NCBI RefSeq assembly: GCF_036226525.1
Contig: NZ_CP108487.1
Location: 8,556,001-8,620,000, forward strand
DNA length: 64,000 bases
Direction: 5' to 3'
Source: Kribbella sp. NBC_01245
Lineage (GTDB): Bacteria; Actinomycetota; Actinomycetes; Propionibacteriales; Kribbellaceae
The first letter of the stretch is position 1; every line of letters begins with the position of its first letter. Of this stretch, positions 1 to 7,842 are shown piece after piece. A program made the position numbers and the translations under genes. Under the pieces are notes generated by a model. It was given only the letters and a program-made list of their open reading frames with translations, ran no database searches and was not told where the DNA came from.

Positions 1-300
1 GATCCGGCGGCGCGCCTCAGCGATCGCCGCAGCCCGGTCTTCGTTACTGCCGGCGAACGCAAAGGCGGCACGCTCGATCTCCAACGCCTCCAGGTACAGA
101 GCGCTAGGGGGAGGCGGCGGCACGATGGCCGCGGGTAAGCCATCGATCAGTGCCGACGCCACGGCGCGATCCCGCTCAGTCGGCAATTGCGGTAGTAAGG
201 CACGCAGATCCGCTTGCGCCGCAGCCAGCCCAGCACCGCCGTTATCGCGGAGCTCGTCCTTGGCCGCCGAGTAGCGATGGTTGAATTCCATCAGTCGCAT
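1..300 (-). CDS. Hypothetical protein, N-terminal 100 residues only (gene runs off the left edge)
   Basis: A minus-strand frame is open from an ATG at 300 to the window edge with no stop, so at least 100 residues are coded. An AGGAGG-type ribosome site (complement of 305-311) lies about 6 nt before the ATG, which makes this a convincing start. The protein begins MRLMEFNHRYSAAKDELRD, is helical and rich in Ala, Arg and Glu, and carries a five-proline run near residue 60. No signal peptide or membrane segment is visible and I do not recognise a family. It is divergent from the acetyltransferase gene at 413. Confidence 0.6.
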   Translation of the reverse strand, partial: MRLMEFNHRYSAAKDELRDNGGAGLAAAQADLRALLPQLPTERDRAVASALIDGLPAAIVPPPPPSALYLEALEIERAAFAFAGSNEDRAAAIAEARRRI

Positions 301-412
301 CTGGACCTCCTGATGGAGACTTTATCGGGCCAGAGAGGGCGTCCTGGGCTTATCCACAGGGGCCGCTGAAATCTGAGTGCGGGGTGGGGGGACGGTCGTG
401 TAGGGATGGGGC

Positions 413-1708
413 GTGGAGATCGAGATTCGGACGCCGGTGCGGGCTGAGATGGCCGGCTATTACCGGGCACTGCCGTATGCCAATGGGTTGCCCAGTTGGG
501 AGCCGGCACCGGCGGCGTGGCATGGCGGGCCGGAGCCTTGGCCGCCGCCACGGCCGCCCGCTACGGCCGAGCAGCTCGAGGAATGGGCTGACGCCGATCT
601 GGCTGATGCCGCGTTCCATCCGGTTGCGGCCATTGTCGACGGCAAGGTTGTGGGTGCCTCGGCCATGCTGTCGTTCGAGGTGACGGTGCCCGGGGGGCGT
701 CCGCTGCCGATGGCCGGTGTCACCGGGACGGGCGTCATCGCCACCTTTCGCCGCCGAGGTCTGCTGCGTCGGATGATGCAAGCGATGTTCGATGCCGCGC
801 TGCAGCGTGGCGTTCCGCTCGCCATGCTCAGCGCGAGTGAGGGCAGCATCTATGGCCGGTTCGGTTTCTCGCCGGCCACCTTCCGCACCCGGTGGGAGAT
901 CCGGCGTAGCGAGGCGGCCCTGCAACCGGCAGAGCCTGACGAAGGTTCCCTGGAGCTGGCTGATGCGGAAGCTGCCAAAGCCGCGTGGCCCGCGCTCCAT
1001 CGCGCCGTACGTGCGACTCGGGTTGGCGAGCTCTCTCCGCTGGCAGGACGTTGGGACGGACTCACCGATGCGTCGTCAGGCACCGACGGACCTCTGCGCT
1101 ACCTGATCCACCGCGGCTCGGACGGCACGGTGGACGGCATCGCCCATTACCGCCTGCCTTGGTCCAGGACTGTTGAGCAGGCCGGCTCGCTGATCGTCGA
1201 GGCGTTCGAGGCCACCAACGCGGCTGCCTACCGTGCGATGTGGGCGCTGCTGCTCGACTTCGACCTCACCCAGACGGTCATCGCGCCTGCTCGACCGCGA
1301 GACGAGCCGTTGAGGTGGATGCTGACCAATCCGCGCGCCTTCCGGGTCACTCGCCAGTCCGACAACCTGTGGGCACGCATCCTCGATGTCCAGGCAGCGC
1401 TTGAAGGTCGAGCCTACGAAGTGCCCGGCGACATCACCTTCACCATCGAAGACGACGCGATGTGCCCCGCCAATGTCGGCACCTGGCGCCTTCAAACAGA
1501 TGGACCAGCGGCGAAGGTTTCGCGGGTGACCGGCCCGGCCGATCTCGTCATCGATATCCAGGCGCTCAGCTCGCTGTACCTCGGCGGAATGTCGGCTCAC
1601 GATCTGGCCCAAGCCGGACATATTCACCCGTTGACCGGCGACGCGGTTGCGAAGCTCGCACGGATGTTCCGTACCGACCCAGAGCCCCACAACTCGTTCG
1701 GATTCTGA
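413..1708 (+). CDS. Eis-like GNAT family N-acetyltransferase
   Basis: The 431-residue protein has the length and order of the Eis family: an N-terminal GNAT fold, a second GNAT-like half and a C-terminal sterol-carrier-like domain. The acetyl-CoA loop is visible as TGVIATFRRRGLLRRMM at about residues 106-122. The chain ends in NSFGF; in characterised Eis proteins the terminal Phe carboxylate is part of the catalytic site. Family members acetylate amines of aminoglycosides or protein lysines in the cytoplasm; the substrate here is unknown. The start is GTG at 413; an ATG at 406 is in another frame. It stands alone between the divergent hypothetical gene and ffh. Confidence 0.85.
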   Translation: MEIEIRTPVRAEMAGYYRALPYANGLPSWEPAPAAWHGGPEPWPPPRPPATAEQLEEWADADLADAAFHPVAAIVDGKVVGASAMLSFEVTVPGGRPLPMAGVTGTGVIATFRRRGLLRRMMQAMFDAALQRGVPLAMLSASEGSIYGRFGFSPATFRTRWEIRRSEAALQPAEPDEGSLELADAEAAKAAWPALHRAVRATRVGELSPLAGRWDGLTDASSGTDGPLRYLIHRGSDGTVDGIAHYRLPWSRTVEQAGSLIVEAFEATNAAAYRAMWALLLDFDLTQTVIAPARPRDEPLRWMLTNPRAFRVTRQSDNLWARILDVQAALEGRAYEVPGDITFTIEDDAMCPANVGTWRLQTDGPAAKVSRVTGPADLVIDIQALSSLYLGGMSAHDLAQAGHIHPLTGDAVAKLARMFRTDPEPHNSFGF

Positions 1709-1773
1709 GGCGTCCACGAGGGCCGGTAGACTCGCGGGGTTGCATGGGGCACCTCGACTGGAACGGATCACAC

Positions 1774-3348
1774 GTGTTCGACACGCTTTCTGATCGGCTT
1801 TCGGCCACGTTCAAGAATCTTCGTGGCAAGGGCAAGCTGACCGACGCCGATATTGACGCGACCACCCGGGAGATCCGGATCGCGTTGCTGGAGGCGGATG
1901 TCGCGCTGCCGGTGGTCAAGGACTTCATCGCGGCGGTGAAGGAGCGGGCCGCGGGGTCCGAGGTGCGCGGCGGGCTGAACCCGGCGCAGCAGGTGATCAA
2001 GATCGTCAACGACGAGCTGGTCCGGATTCTCGGTGGTGAGACCCGGGAGATCCGGTTCGCCAAGCGGCCGCCGACGGTGATCATGCTGGCCGGTCTGCAG
2101 GGTGCGGGTAAGACCACCCTGGCCGGAAAGCTCGCCAAGTGGATGAAGGAGAGCAAGCACCAGACGCCGCTGCTGGTGGCGGCCGACCTGCAGCGGCCGA
2201 ACGCGGTGACCCAGCTCCAGGTCGTCGGTGAGCGGGCCGGTGTGCCGGTGTTCGCTCCCGAGGCCGGTAACGGCGTCGGCGATCCGGTCGCGGTCGCGCG
2301 GCAGGCGATGGAGGAGGCGCGGACCAAGCAGCACAGCGTGGTCATCGTCGACACCGCCGGCCGTCTCGGTGTCGATGACGAGCTGATGAAGCAGGCCGCC
2401 GACATCCGGGACGCGGTCAACCCCGACGAGATCCTGTTCGTCGTTGACGCGATGATCGGTCAGGACGCGGTCGTCACCGCGCAGGCCTTCCTCGACGGAG
2501 TCGGCTTCGACGGCGTGGTGCTGTCCAAGCTGGACGGCGACGCCCGCGGTGGTGCCGCGCTGTCGATCGCGCAGATCACCGGCCGCCAGGTGATGTTCGC
2601 GTCGAACGGCGAGAAGCTCGAGGACTTCGACGTCTTCCACCCCGACCGGATGGCCTCGCGCATCCTCGGCATGGGCGACGTACTGAGCCTGATCGAGAAG
2701 GCCGAGCAGAGCTTCGACGCGGAGGAGGCGGCCAAGACCGCCGCCAAGCTGCAGAAGAAGGGCGGCAAGGACTTCACCCTGGACGACTTCCTCGCCCAGA
2801 TGCAGTCCGTGCGCAAGATGGGTCCGCTGACCAAGATCTTCGGCATGCTGCCCGGCGCGGCCCAGTTCAAGGACCAGCTGGAGAACTTCGACGAGCGCGA
2901 GATCGACCGGATCGAGGCCGTCATCCACTCGATGACGCCCGCCGAGCGGACCGATCCGACCATCATCAACGGTTCGCGCCGGGCCCGGATCGCGAAGGGT
3001 TCGGGGGTCGAGGTCGCCGCCGTCAGCGGTCTGGTCGAGCGCTTCTTCGAGGCCCGCAAGATGATGTCCGCGATGGCCTCCGGCAAGGGCATGCCCGGGA
3101 TGCCGGGGATGCCGGGAATGCCCGGTATGGGTGCGGGCAAGAAGGCCAAGCAGCAGGCCAAGAAGGGCAAGGCCAAGCGTGGTTCGGGTAACCCGGCCAA
3201 GCGCGGCAACCCGGCCGCTGGTGCGCCCCAGCCAGTCCGGCCGGGCGAGTTGCCGGCTGCGTTCGGCGGTGGCGCGGGCGCCGGCGGCGACTTCGAACTG
3301 CCCGACGAGCTGAAGGGCCTGCTCGGCGGCGGGGGCTCCAAGAACTAG
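1774..3348 (+). CDS. ffh: Signal recognition particle GTPase Ffh
   Basis: Ffh binds signal sequences on ribosomes together with 4.5S RNA and delivers them to FtsY at the membrane. The order is N domain (MFDTLSDRLSATFKNLRGKG), GTPase G domain with P-loop GLQGAGKTT, DTAGR and KLDGDARGG motifs, and a Met-rich M domain. Start is GTG at 1774, matching the family's usual N terminus, giving 524 aa; the frame is open further upstream but that extension does not resemble Ffh. The C-terminal tail after the M domain is unusual in containing four GMP-type repeats (GMPGMPGMPGMPGMG) and then a Lys/Ala/Gly-rich basic segment, probably disordered. A TAGACT box at 1727-1732 is a possible -10. Confidence 0.97.
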   Translation: MFDTLSDRLSATFKNLRGKGKLTDADIDATTREIRIALLEADVALPVVKDFIAAVKERAAGSEVRGGLNPAQQVIKIVNDELVRILGGETREIRFAKRPPTVIMLAGLQGAGKTTLAGKLAKWMKESKHQTPLLVAADLQRPNAVTQLQVVGERAGVPVFAPEAGNGVGDPVAVARQAMEEARTKQHSVVIVDTAGRLGVDDELMKQAADIRDAVNPDEILFVVDAMIGQDAVVTAQAFLDGVGFDGVVLSKLDGDARGGAALSIAQITGRQVMFASNGEKLEDFDVFHPDRMASRILGMGDVLSLIEKAEQSFDAEEAAKTAAKLQKKGGKDFTLDDFLAQMQSVRKMGPLTKIFGMLPGAAQFKDQLENFDEREIDRIEAVIHSMTPAERTDPTIINGSRRARIAKGSGVEVAAVSGLVERFFEARKMMSAMASGKGMPGMPGMPGMPGMGAGKKAKQQAKKGKAKRGSGNPAKRGNPAAGAPQPVRPGELPAAFGGGAGAGGDFELPDELKGLLGGGGSKN

Positions 3349-3375
3349 CCACTCCTATGCGCGAGTTACCGGTCG

Positions 3376-3442
3376 ATGTCACGGGCGGTGACATTTCGGA
3401 CCACGCCGAACCGGTTGTCAGAACGAAGCCGGCGGTTAAGAT
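3376..3442 (+). promoter_or_regulatory. Hairpin followed by sigma-70-like promoter for the first transglycosylase gene
   Basis: Positions 3376-3394 form ATGTCAC-GGGCG-GTGACAT, a 7-bp perfect stem 28 bases after the ffh stop. It could be a weak ffh terminator or an operator. It is followed by TTGTCA (3415-3420), a 16-nt spacer and TAAGAT (3437-3442), close to the vegetative consensus. The predicted transcript begins about 45 nt before the GTG at 3494. Read from the sequence only. Confidence 0.5.
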
Positions 3443-3493
3443 CGACCTTGCGCCCGAAGCACGATCGGCAACTGCGGGGGACGTGAGGCGGTA

Positions 3494-4942
3494 GTGAGGC
3501 ACAAACTGAGCGGCACCGACAGCTGGCGTGGGAAAGTCACCGCCACCTGGATCTGGGTCGCGCCTCCGCTCGCCATGGTGGGCGTGGTCGTCGCGGGTAG
3601 TGGCGGTCCGTCCAACCTGTTCATCGTCGACAGCGCCGCTCTCGCCGCCGGGGCGCGTCAGGACTCCGTCTTCGACGACCTGGCCAAGGACGTGGACCCG
3701 TCCCCGGGCGCCAACGGACAGCTCGGGACCGAGAAGCCGTCGCAGGTCGAGATTCCGATCACCGGCACGGTCGATGGCAGGACAGACCTGGGTACGGCGC
3801 TGCCGGGCAGCGTCGCGGGTATTCCGAGCAGCGTGCTGCCCGCCTACCAAAAGGTCGCGCAGGACATCACCGCCGCCCAGCCGAATTGCGGGATCACCTG
3901 GCCCCTGCTGGCCGGGATCGGCAAGGTCGAATCGGCGCACGCGAGCGGTGGCCGGGTCGACGCGACTGGTACGACGCGTGGCGAGATCCTCGGGCCGCTG
4001 CTCGACGGTGGGCCGGGTATGGCCGCGATCAAGGACACCGATCAGGGCAAGTTCGACGGCAACACCCAGTGGGACCGCGCGGTCGGCCCGATGCAGTTCA
4101 TCCCCGGCACCTGGGCGATGTTCGGCGCCGACGGTAACGGCGACACCGTGAAGAACCCGCACAACATCTACGACGCCGCGCGCGCCGCGGGGGAGTACCT
4201 GTGCTCCGGTGGCGCCAATTTGAAGGATCCACGCGGGCTCGTCGCCGCCGTACTGCGCTATAACCACTCGATGGACTACGTGTCCACCGTGCTGCGCTGG
4301 ATGCAGACGTACAGCACGGCCGGCGTTGAGGTGCCCGACCGCGAGGGCTACGTGCCGCCGCCGACCGTGGACAAGGAAGGCAACGCCGAGCGCGACGAGA
4401 AGCCGCCGGTGGTGGACGACAAGACGCCGATCGTCGTGACCGTCTCGGTGACGCAGACCGTGACGACCCCGGCGCCGACGCCCTCACCGTCGAAGACGAC
4501 CGCGCCGATCATCCCGCCGTCGACCCGGCCGACCACGATCCACCCGAGCCTGACTCCGCCGCCACCGTCGCCGAAGCCCACGATGCCGACGATCTCGATG
4601 CCGCGCCCGACCTCGCCGTCGCCGACCAAGTCGCCGGACGGGAGTCCGACGCCGAGCGTCACACCGAGTGTCACCCCGACCACGACGCCCACCACGACGC
4701 CCACCACGACGCCCACTACGACGCCGACCACCACGCCGAGTGTCACTCCGACCACCACGCCGAGTGATGAGCCCTCGACGACGGAGCCTCCTTGCGCCAC
4801 GCCGACGGCGGACCCGAGTCCGACGGTCACTCCGACGACTTCCCCGACCACGACGCCGACATGTACGCCGGCGAGCTCGGGTGCCGACGCAACGCGTACT
4901 GGCGGACCCACTCCGGACGAGGCACCGCAGGCCGGCTCCTGA
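3494..4942 (+). CDS. Secreted lytic-transglycosylase-like protein with Thr-Pro-rich tail (copy 1)
   Basis: The 482-residue protein has a basic N terminus and a membrane segment/signal at about 15-35, a linker, an SLT_2 (MltB-like) lysozyme-fold domain at about 130-300, and a low-complexity tail. The catalytic Glu of lytic transglycosylases is expected in GIGKVES (E146), and the substrate-cleft motif RAVGPMQFIPGTW follows, as does the NPHNIYDAA helix. Such domains cleave the glycan strand of peptidoglycan outside the membrane. Residues 380-470 are almost pure TPTTTPTTTP-type repeats, likely an O-glycosylatable, wall-spanning stalk. The start is GTG at 3494. Its nearest relative in the window is the next gene, so this is a tandem duplication. 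Confidence 0.85.
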   Translation: MRHKLSGTDSWRGKVTATWIWVAPPLAMVGVVVAGSGGPSNLFIVDSAALAAGARQDSVFDDLAKDVDPSPGANGQLGTEKPSQVEIPITGTVDGRTDLGTALPGSVAGIPSSVLPAYQKVAQDITAAQPNCGITWPLLAGIGKVESAHASGGRVDATGTTRGEILGPLLDGGPGMAAIKDTDQGKFDGNTQWDRAVGPMQFIPGTWAMFGADGNGDTVKNPHNIYDAARAAGEYLCSGGANLKDPRGLVAAVLRYNHSMDYVSTVLRWMQTYSTAGVEVPDREGYVPPPTVDKEGNAERDEKPPVVDDKTPIVVTVSVTQTVTTPAPTPSPSKTTAPIIPPSTRPTTIHPSLTPPPPSPKPTMPTISMPRPTSPSPTKSPDGSPTPSVTPSVTPTTTPTTTPTTTPTTTPTTTPSVTPTTTPSDEPSTTEPPCATPTADPSPTVTPTTSPTTTPTCTPASSGADATRTGGPTPDEAPQAGS

Positions 4943-5100
4943 CCTTTCGGTCATAACCCCACCGCTATGCATCCGCAGGCCGTGGAAACCGCCGTGCCCA
5001 TTTTTTGAGACAACTTTCGGAACGCAATGTGACGATCCGCCCACGGACGGCGTACGTTGTGTGCCTGGGGATCTTCGCTTACCGAGATTGAGCTATCGCC

Positions 5101-5132
5101 TCAGGTAACTTAACGTCGATTTCAGGTAACTT
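5101..5132 (+). repeat. Two direct copies of an 11-bp box upstream of transglycosylase copy 2
   Basis: TCAGGTAACTT occurs at 5101-5111 and again at 5122-5132, a pitch of 21 bp or two helical turns, 28 bases before the ATG at 5160. This is the arrangement expected of a paired activator or repressor site on one DNA face. The rest of the 217-bp gap (4943-5159) holds a T6 run at about 5000 and nothing else recognisable. Confidence 0.45.
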
Positions 5133-5159
5133 TCTGGCGCCTGGTTCGTTGGTGGTTCT

Positions 5160-6557
5160 ATGCGCCTAACCCGTAGTGGAAACCGTCGGGTCAAAATAAT
5201 CATCGCTTCGTTGTGTGTGGCACCGCTCCTCGTGGGCGCGGTCGTGACAGTCGCCTCGGGAGGGTCCGGTCCGACCGGTCTGCTCTCGGTCGATCGTCCG
5301 GTCGCCCCTTCACCCGGTGCCGGGCTCAACAGCGGTGAGTTCGACGAACTGACCATGGTCGTCCCGCAACGTCCCGGAGTGGACGGCAGGATTGGATCTG
5401 ACAAACCGGCTCGAGCTGACGTCCCCGTCCAGGGCGCCACCGATGGCCGTTCCGTTGTTCGCCCCGGCCGTCCCGACGCGATCAACGGAATCCCTCGCGG
5501 GGTCTTCCCCGCCTACCGCCGTGCCACCGCCAACCTCGGTGTGATCCGCCCCAACTGTGGGCTCACCTGGCCGTTGCTGGCCGGGATCGGCAAGGTCGAG
5601 TCCGGGCACGCGTCCGGCGGCCGGGTCGACATCGCCGGCACCACCCGTGGCCGCATCCTCGGCCCGGTGCTGACCGGCAAGGCCGGCACCCCGCTCGTGC
5701 TCGACACCGACAAAGGCCGGTTCGACCGCGACACCTTCTACGACCGGGCCGTCGGCCCGATGCAGATCATCCCCACCGTCTGGGAAGAGTACGGCGTCGA
5801 CGGCAACGGCGACGGGTTCGACAACCCCAACAACGTGTACGACGCCGTCACCGCGGTCGCGATCTACCTCTGCTCCGAGAACGACGATCTGAAGAACCCG
5901 CACGACCTGGTGAAGTCCCTGTTGAGGTATCACCACTCCAAGGACTTCGTCGCCACCGTGCTGCGCTGGATGCGCGTGTACAGCCGCTCGGCCGTGCTGA
6001 TCCCGAACAAGTCGGGCGAGGTGCCGAAGGCCAAGCGAGCCGGTAACGCCGAGCGCAAGATCGACCCCACCAAGGTGCCTGAGATCGAGGACGACGACGA
6101 CAAGGGCAACCAGACCACGAAGCCGACGCCGGGCAAGCCGAGCACCTCGCCGACGAGCCCGTTGCCGACGACGTCGCCGGTCACGCCGGATCCGATTCAG
6201 ACCACGCTCCGCCCGACCCGGCCCACGCACACGCCGACGGTGACGCCGACGATGCCGACGGTCAGGCCGACCAAGCCGACGCCGACCCCGACGCCGACTC
6301 CCACCCCGACGCCGACTCCGACGCCGACGCCGACCCCGACCACCACCCCCACAGCGAACCCGACCGACGACCCGACGCCGACCCGGACGCCCGCGTCCGA
6401 AACGCCGACCCCGACGTCCACCTCGCCGTGCCCGGCAGGCACGTCCACCACCGAGAACGACCCGAGCCCATGCCCGCAGAGCGCGGGGACCGAGGCGTAC
6501 GGCGCACCGGGGGCGGCTCCCGCACCGGCCGGCGGCCACGAGCCACTCGATCACTAG
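5160..6557 (+). CDS. Secreted lytic-transglycosylase-like protein with Thr-Pro-rich tail (copy 2)
   Basis: This is a paralogue of the preceding gene with the same plan: N-terminal membrane/signal segment (residues 12-33), linker, SLT_2 domain with GIGKVES (Glu147) and RAVGPMQIIPTVW, then a tail of PTPTPTPTP repeats (about 340-440). The two SLT domains align across their length, including a Cys near the start (PNCGLTWP) and a second Cys at YLCS that could pair with it. Role: peptidoglycan glycan-strand cleavage outside the cell. Divergence between the two copies is concentrated in the N-terminal linker and tail. The start ATG is at 5160. Confidence 0.85.
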   Translation: MRLTRSGNRRVKIIIASLCVAPLLVGAVVTVASGGSGPTGLLSVDRPVAPSPGAGLNSGEFDELTMVVPQRPGVDGRIGSDKPARADVPVQGATDGRSVVRPGRPDAINGIPRGVFPAYRRATANLGVIRPNCGLTWPLLAGIGKVESGHASGGRVDIAGTTRGRILGPVLTGKAGTPLVLDTDKGRFDRDTFYDRAVGPMQIIPTVWEEYGVDGNGDGFDNPNNVYDAVTAVAIYLCSENDDLKNPHDLVKSLLRYHHSKDFVATVLRWMRVYSRSAVLIPNKSGEVPKAKRAGNAERKIDPTKVPEIEDDDDKGNQTTKPTPGKPSTSPTSPLPTTSPVTPDPIQTTLRPTRPTHTPTVTPTMPTVRPTKPTPTPTPTPTPTPTPTPTPTPTTTPTANPTDDPTPTRTPASETPTPTSTSPCPAGTSTTENDPSPCPQSAGTEAYGAPGAAPAPAGGHEPLDH

Positions 6558-6582
6558 TCATCAAACCGGTTACGGTCAGGGC

Positions 6583-7674
6583 ATGACCTCAGTAGTCAGG
6601 CTGACCGGTGTGGTTCTGCCTTCTGGCGAACAGCAAGAGCTCTACCTCAGCGGCGGGCTGGTCATCGACCGGCCCGCCGCCGGTAGTGGTGCCGACATCA
6701 CCACCGTGAGCGAGGGCGGCTGGATCCTGCCCGGGCTGGTCGACGCCCATTGCCATATCGGGCTCGACCAGCACGGCGCCGTCGATGCCGAGACCCAGGA
6801 GCAGCAGGCGCTCCAGGACCGGGCCATCGGCGGGCTGCTGCTGCGGGACGCGGGATCGCCCGCCGACACCCGCTGGATCGACGACCGGCCCGACCTGCCG
6901 AAGATCATTCGCGCCGGCCGGCACATCGCCCGCTCGAAGCGCTACATCCGCAACTACGGCTGGGAGATCGAGCCGCACGAGCTCGTCGAGTACGTCGAAC
7001 AGGAGGCCCGTCGCAGCGACGGCTGGGTCAAACTCGTCGGCGACTGGATCGACCGCGACGCGGGTGACCTGACGCCGTGCTGGCCGGCCGAGGCCCTGAA
7101 CGCCGCGATCGCCCGGGCCCACGAGCTCGGCGCCCGGGTCACCGCGCACGTCTTCGGCGAGCACGCGATGCCGGATCTGCTCGCGGCCGGGATCGACTGC
7201 ATCGAGCACGGCACCGGCATCTCGCCGGACCTGATCGACCTGATGGCCGCGAACGGTACGGCGCTGGTGCCGACCCTGCTGCAGCTCGAAAGCTTCCCGA
7301 TGTACGCCGACCAGGCCGAAGCGAAATTCCCGGACTACGCGGCCCATATGCGGCAGCTGTTCGACCGGCGCATCCCGACCCTGCGGGCGGCCGTCGAGGC
7401 GGGCGTGCCGGTCTTCGCCGGAACCGACGCCGGGGGAGTGCTCTCACACGGCCTGGTCGCCGCGGAGATCGCCGAACTCACCACCATCGGTATGACTGCC
7501 GCCCAAGCCGTCGCCGCCGGTTCCTGGGCCGCCAGGGAGTGGCTGGGCTTTCCCGGTGACCTGGCAGTGGACTCCCCGGCCGATATGGTCGTGTACGACG
7601 CCGATCCGCGGCTGGATGCGAAGGTCCTCGCGCATCCACGCCGGATCATCCTGCGCGGCGAAGTAGTGGCCTGA
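6583..7674 (+). CDS. Amidohydrolase family protein (imidazolonepropionase/prolidase-like)
   Basis: The 363-residue cytoplasmic hydrolase belongs to the metal-dependent amidohydrolase superfamily. The first metal pair is in DAHCHIGL (about residue 51), a Lys in WVKLVGDW probably bridges the metals, later His residues sit in TAHVFGEHA and CIEHGTG, and the last metal Asp is in FAGTDAGG. A small beta-sandwich is formed by the N and C ends (ILPGLVDAH and ADMVVYDADPR). There is no signal peptide. Family members hydrolyse cyclic amides, dipeptides or carbamates, and the substrate cannot be told from sequence. It follows transglycosylase copy 2 by 25 bases and may be co-transcribed. Confidence 0.85.
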   Translation: MTSVVRLTGVVLPSGEQQELYLSGGLVIDRPAAGSGADITTVSEGGWILPGLVDAHCHIGLDQHGAVDAETQEQQALQDRAIGGLLLRDAGSPADTRWIDDRPDLPKIIRAGRHIARSKRYIRNYGWEIEPHELVEYVEQEARRSDGWVKLVGDWIDRDAGDLTPCWPAEALNAAIARAHELGARVTAHVFGEHAMPDLLAAGIDCIEHGTGISPDLIDLMAANGTALVPTLLQLESFPMYADQAEAKFPDYAAHMRQLFDRRIPTLRAAVEAGVPVFAGTDAGGVLSHGLVAAEIAELTTIGMTAAQAVAAGSWAAREWLGFPGDLAVDSPADMVVYDADPRLDAKVLAHPRRIILRGEVVA

Positions 7675-7677
7675 GCA

Positions 7678-7720
7678 TTTCGACCCAGGCGCCTGGCCTT
7701 TCGACCCAGGCGAAAAGGCC
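7678..7720 (+). terminator. Direct repeat and hairpin after the amidohydrolase
   Basis: TTTCGACCCAGGCG occurs twice (7678-7691 and 7699-7712), again with a 21-bp pitch. The second copy lies inside a hairpin, GGCCTTTCG-ACCCAGG-CGAAAAGGCC (7696-7720, one bulged A), placed just after the stop at 7674, so a transcription terminator is the simplest reading. The remaining sequence to 7842 holds A6 and T5 runs that may belong to the promoter of the next gene. Confidence 0.5.
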
Positions 7721-7842
7721 CGCGCTCTTCAGGCGAACTAACGGAAAAAACTCACCTAACTACTGGCAGTGGCGGAACTTTTTGCCCTATCGTCACGGAC
7801 AGCCGCTACTCGCGTGCTCCACGTCGCAAGGGAAGGAACCCC

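Noticed and set aside
4484..5044. Arg-rich minus-strand ORF of 186 codons under the first transglycosylase tail
   Set aside because: It is the complement of ACG/CCG-rich Thr-Pro codons; composition is non-biological and there is no ribosome site.
6197..6451. Gly-Val repeat minus-strand ORF under the second tail
   Set aside because: Antisense shadow of PTPTP coding repeats; silk-like sequence arises from codon periodicity.
7675..7842. Possible c-di-AMP riboswitch before the amidase
   Set aside because: The leader lacks the conserved GGGGGAA/GGGUGAAU-type cores; only a hairpin and short repeats are seen.
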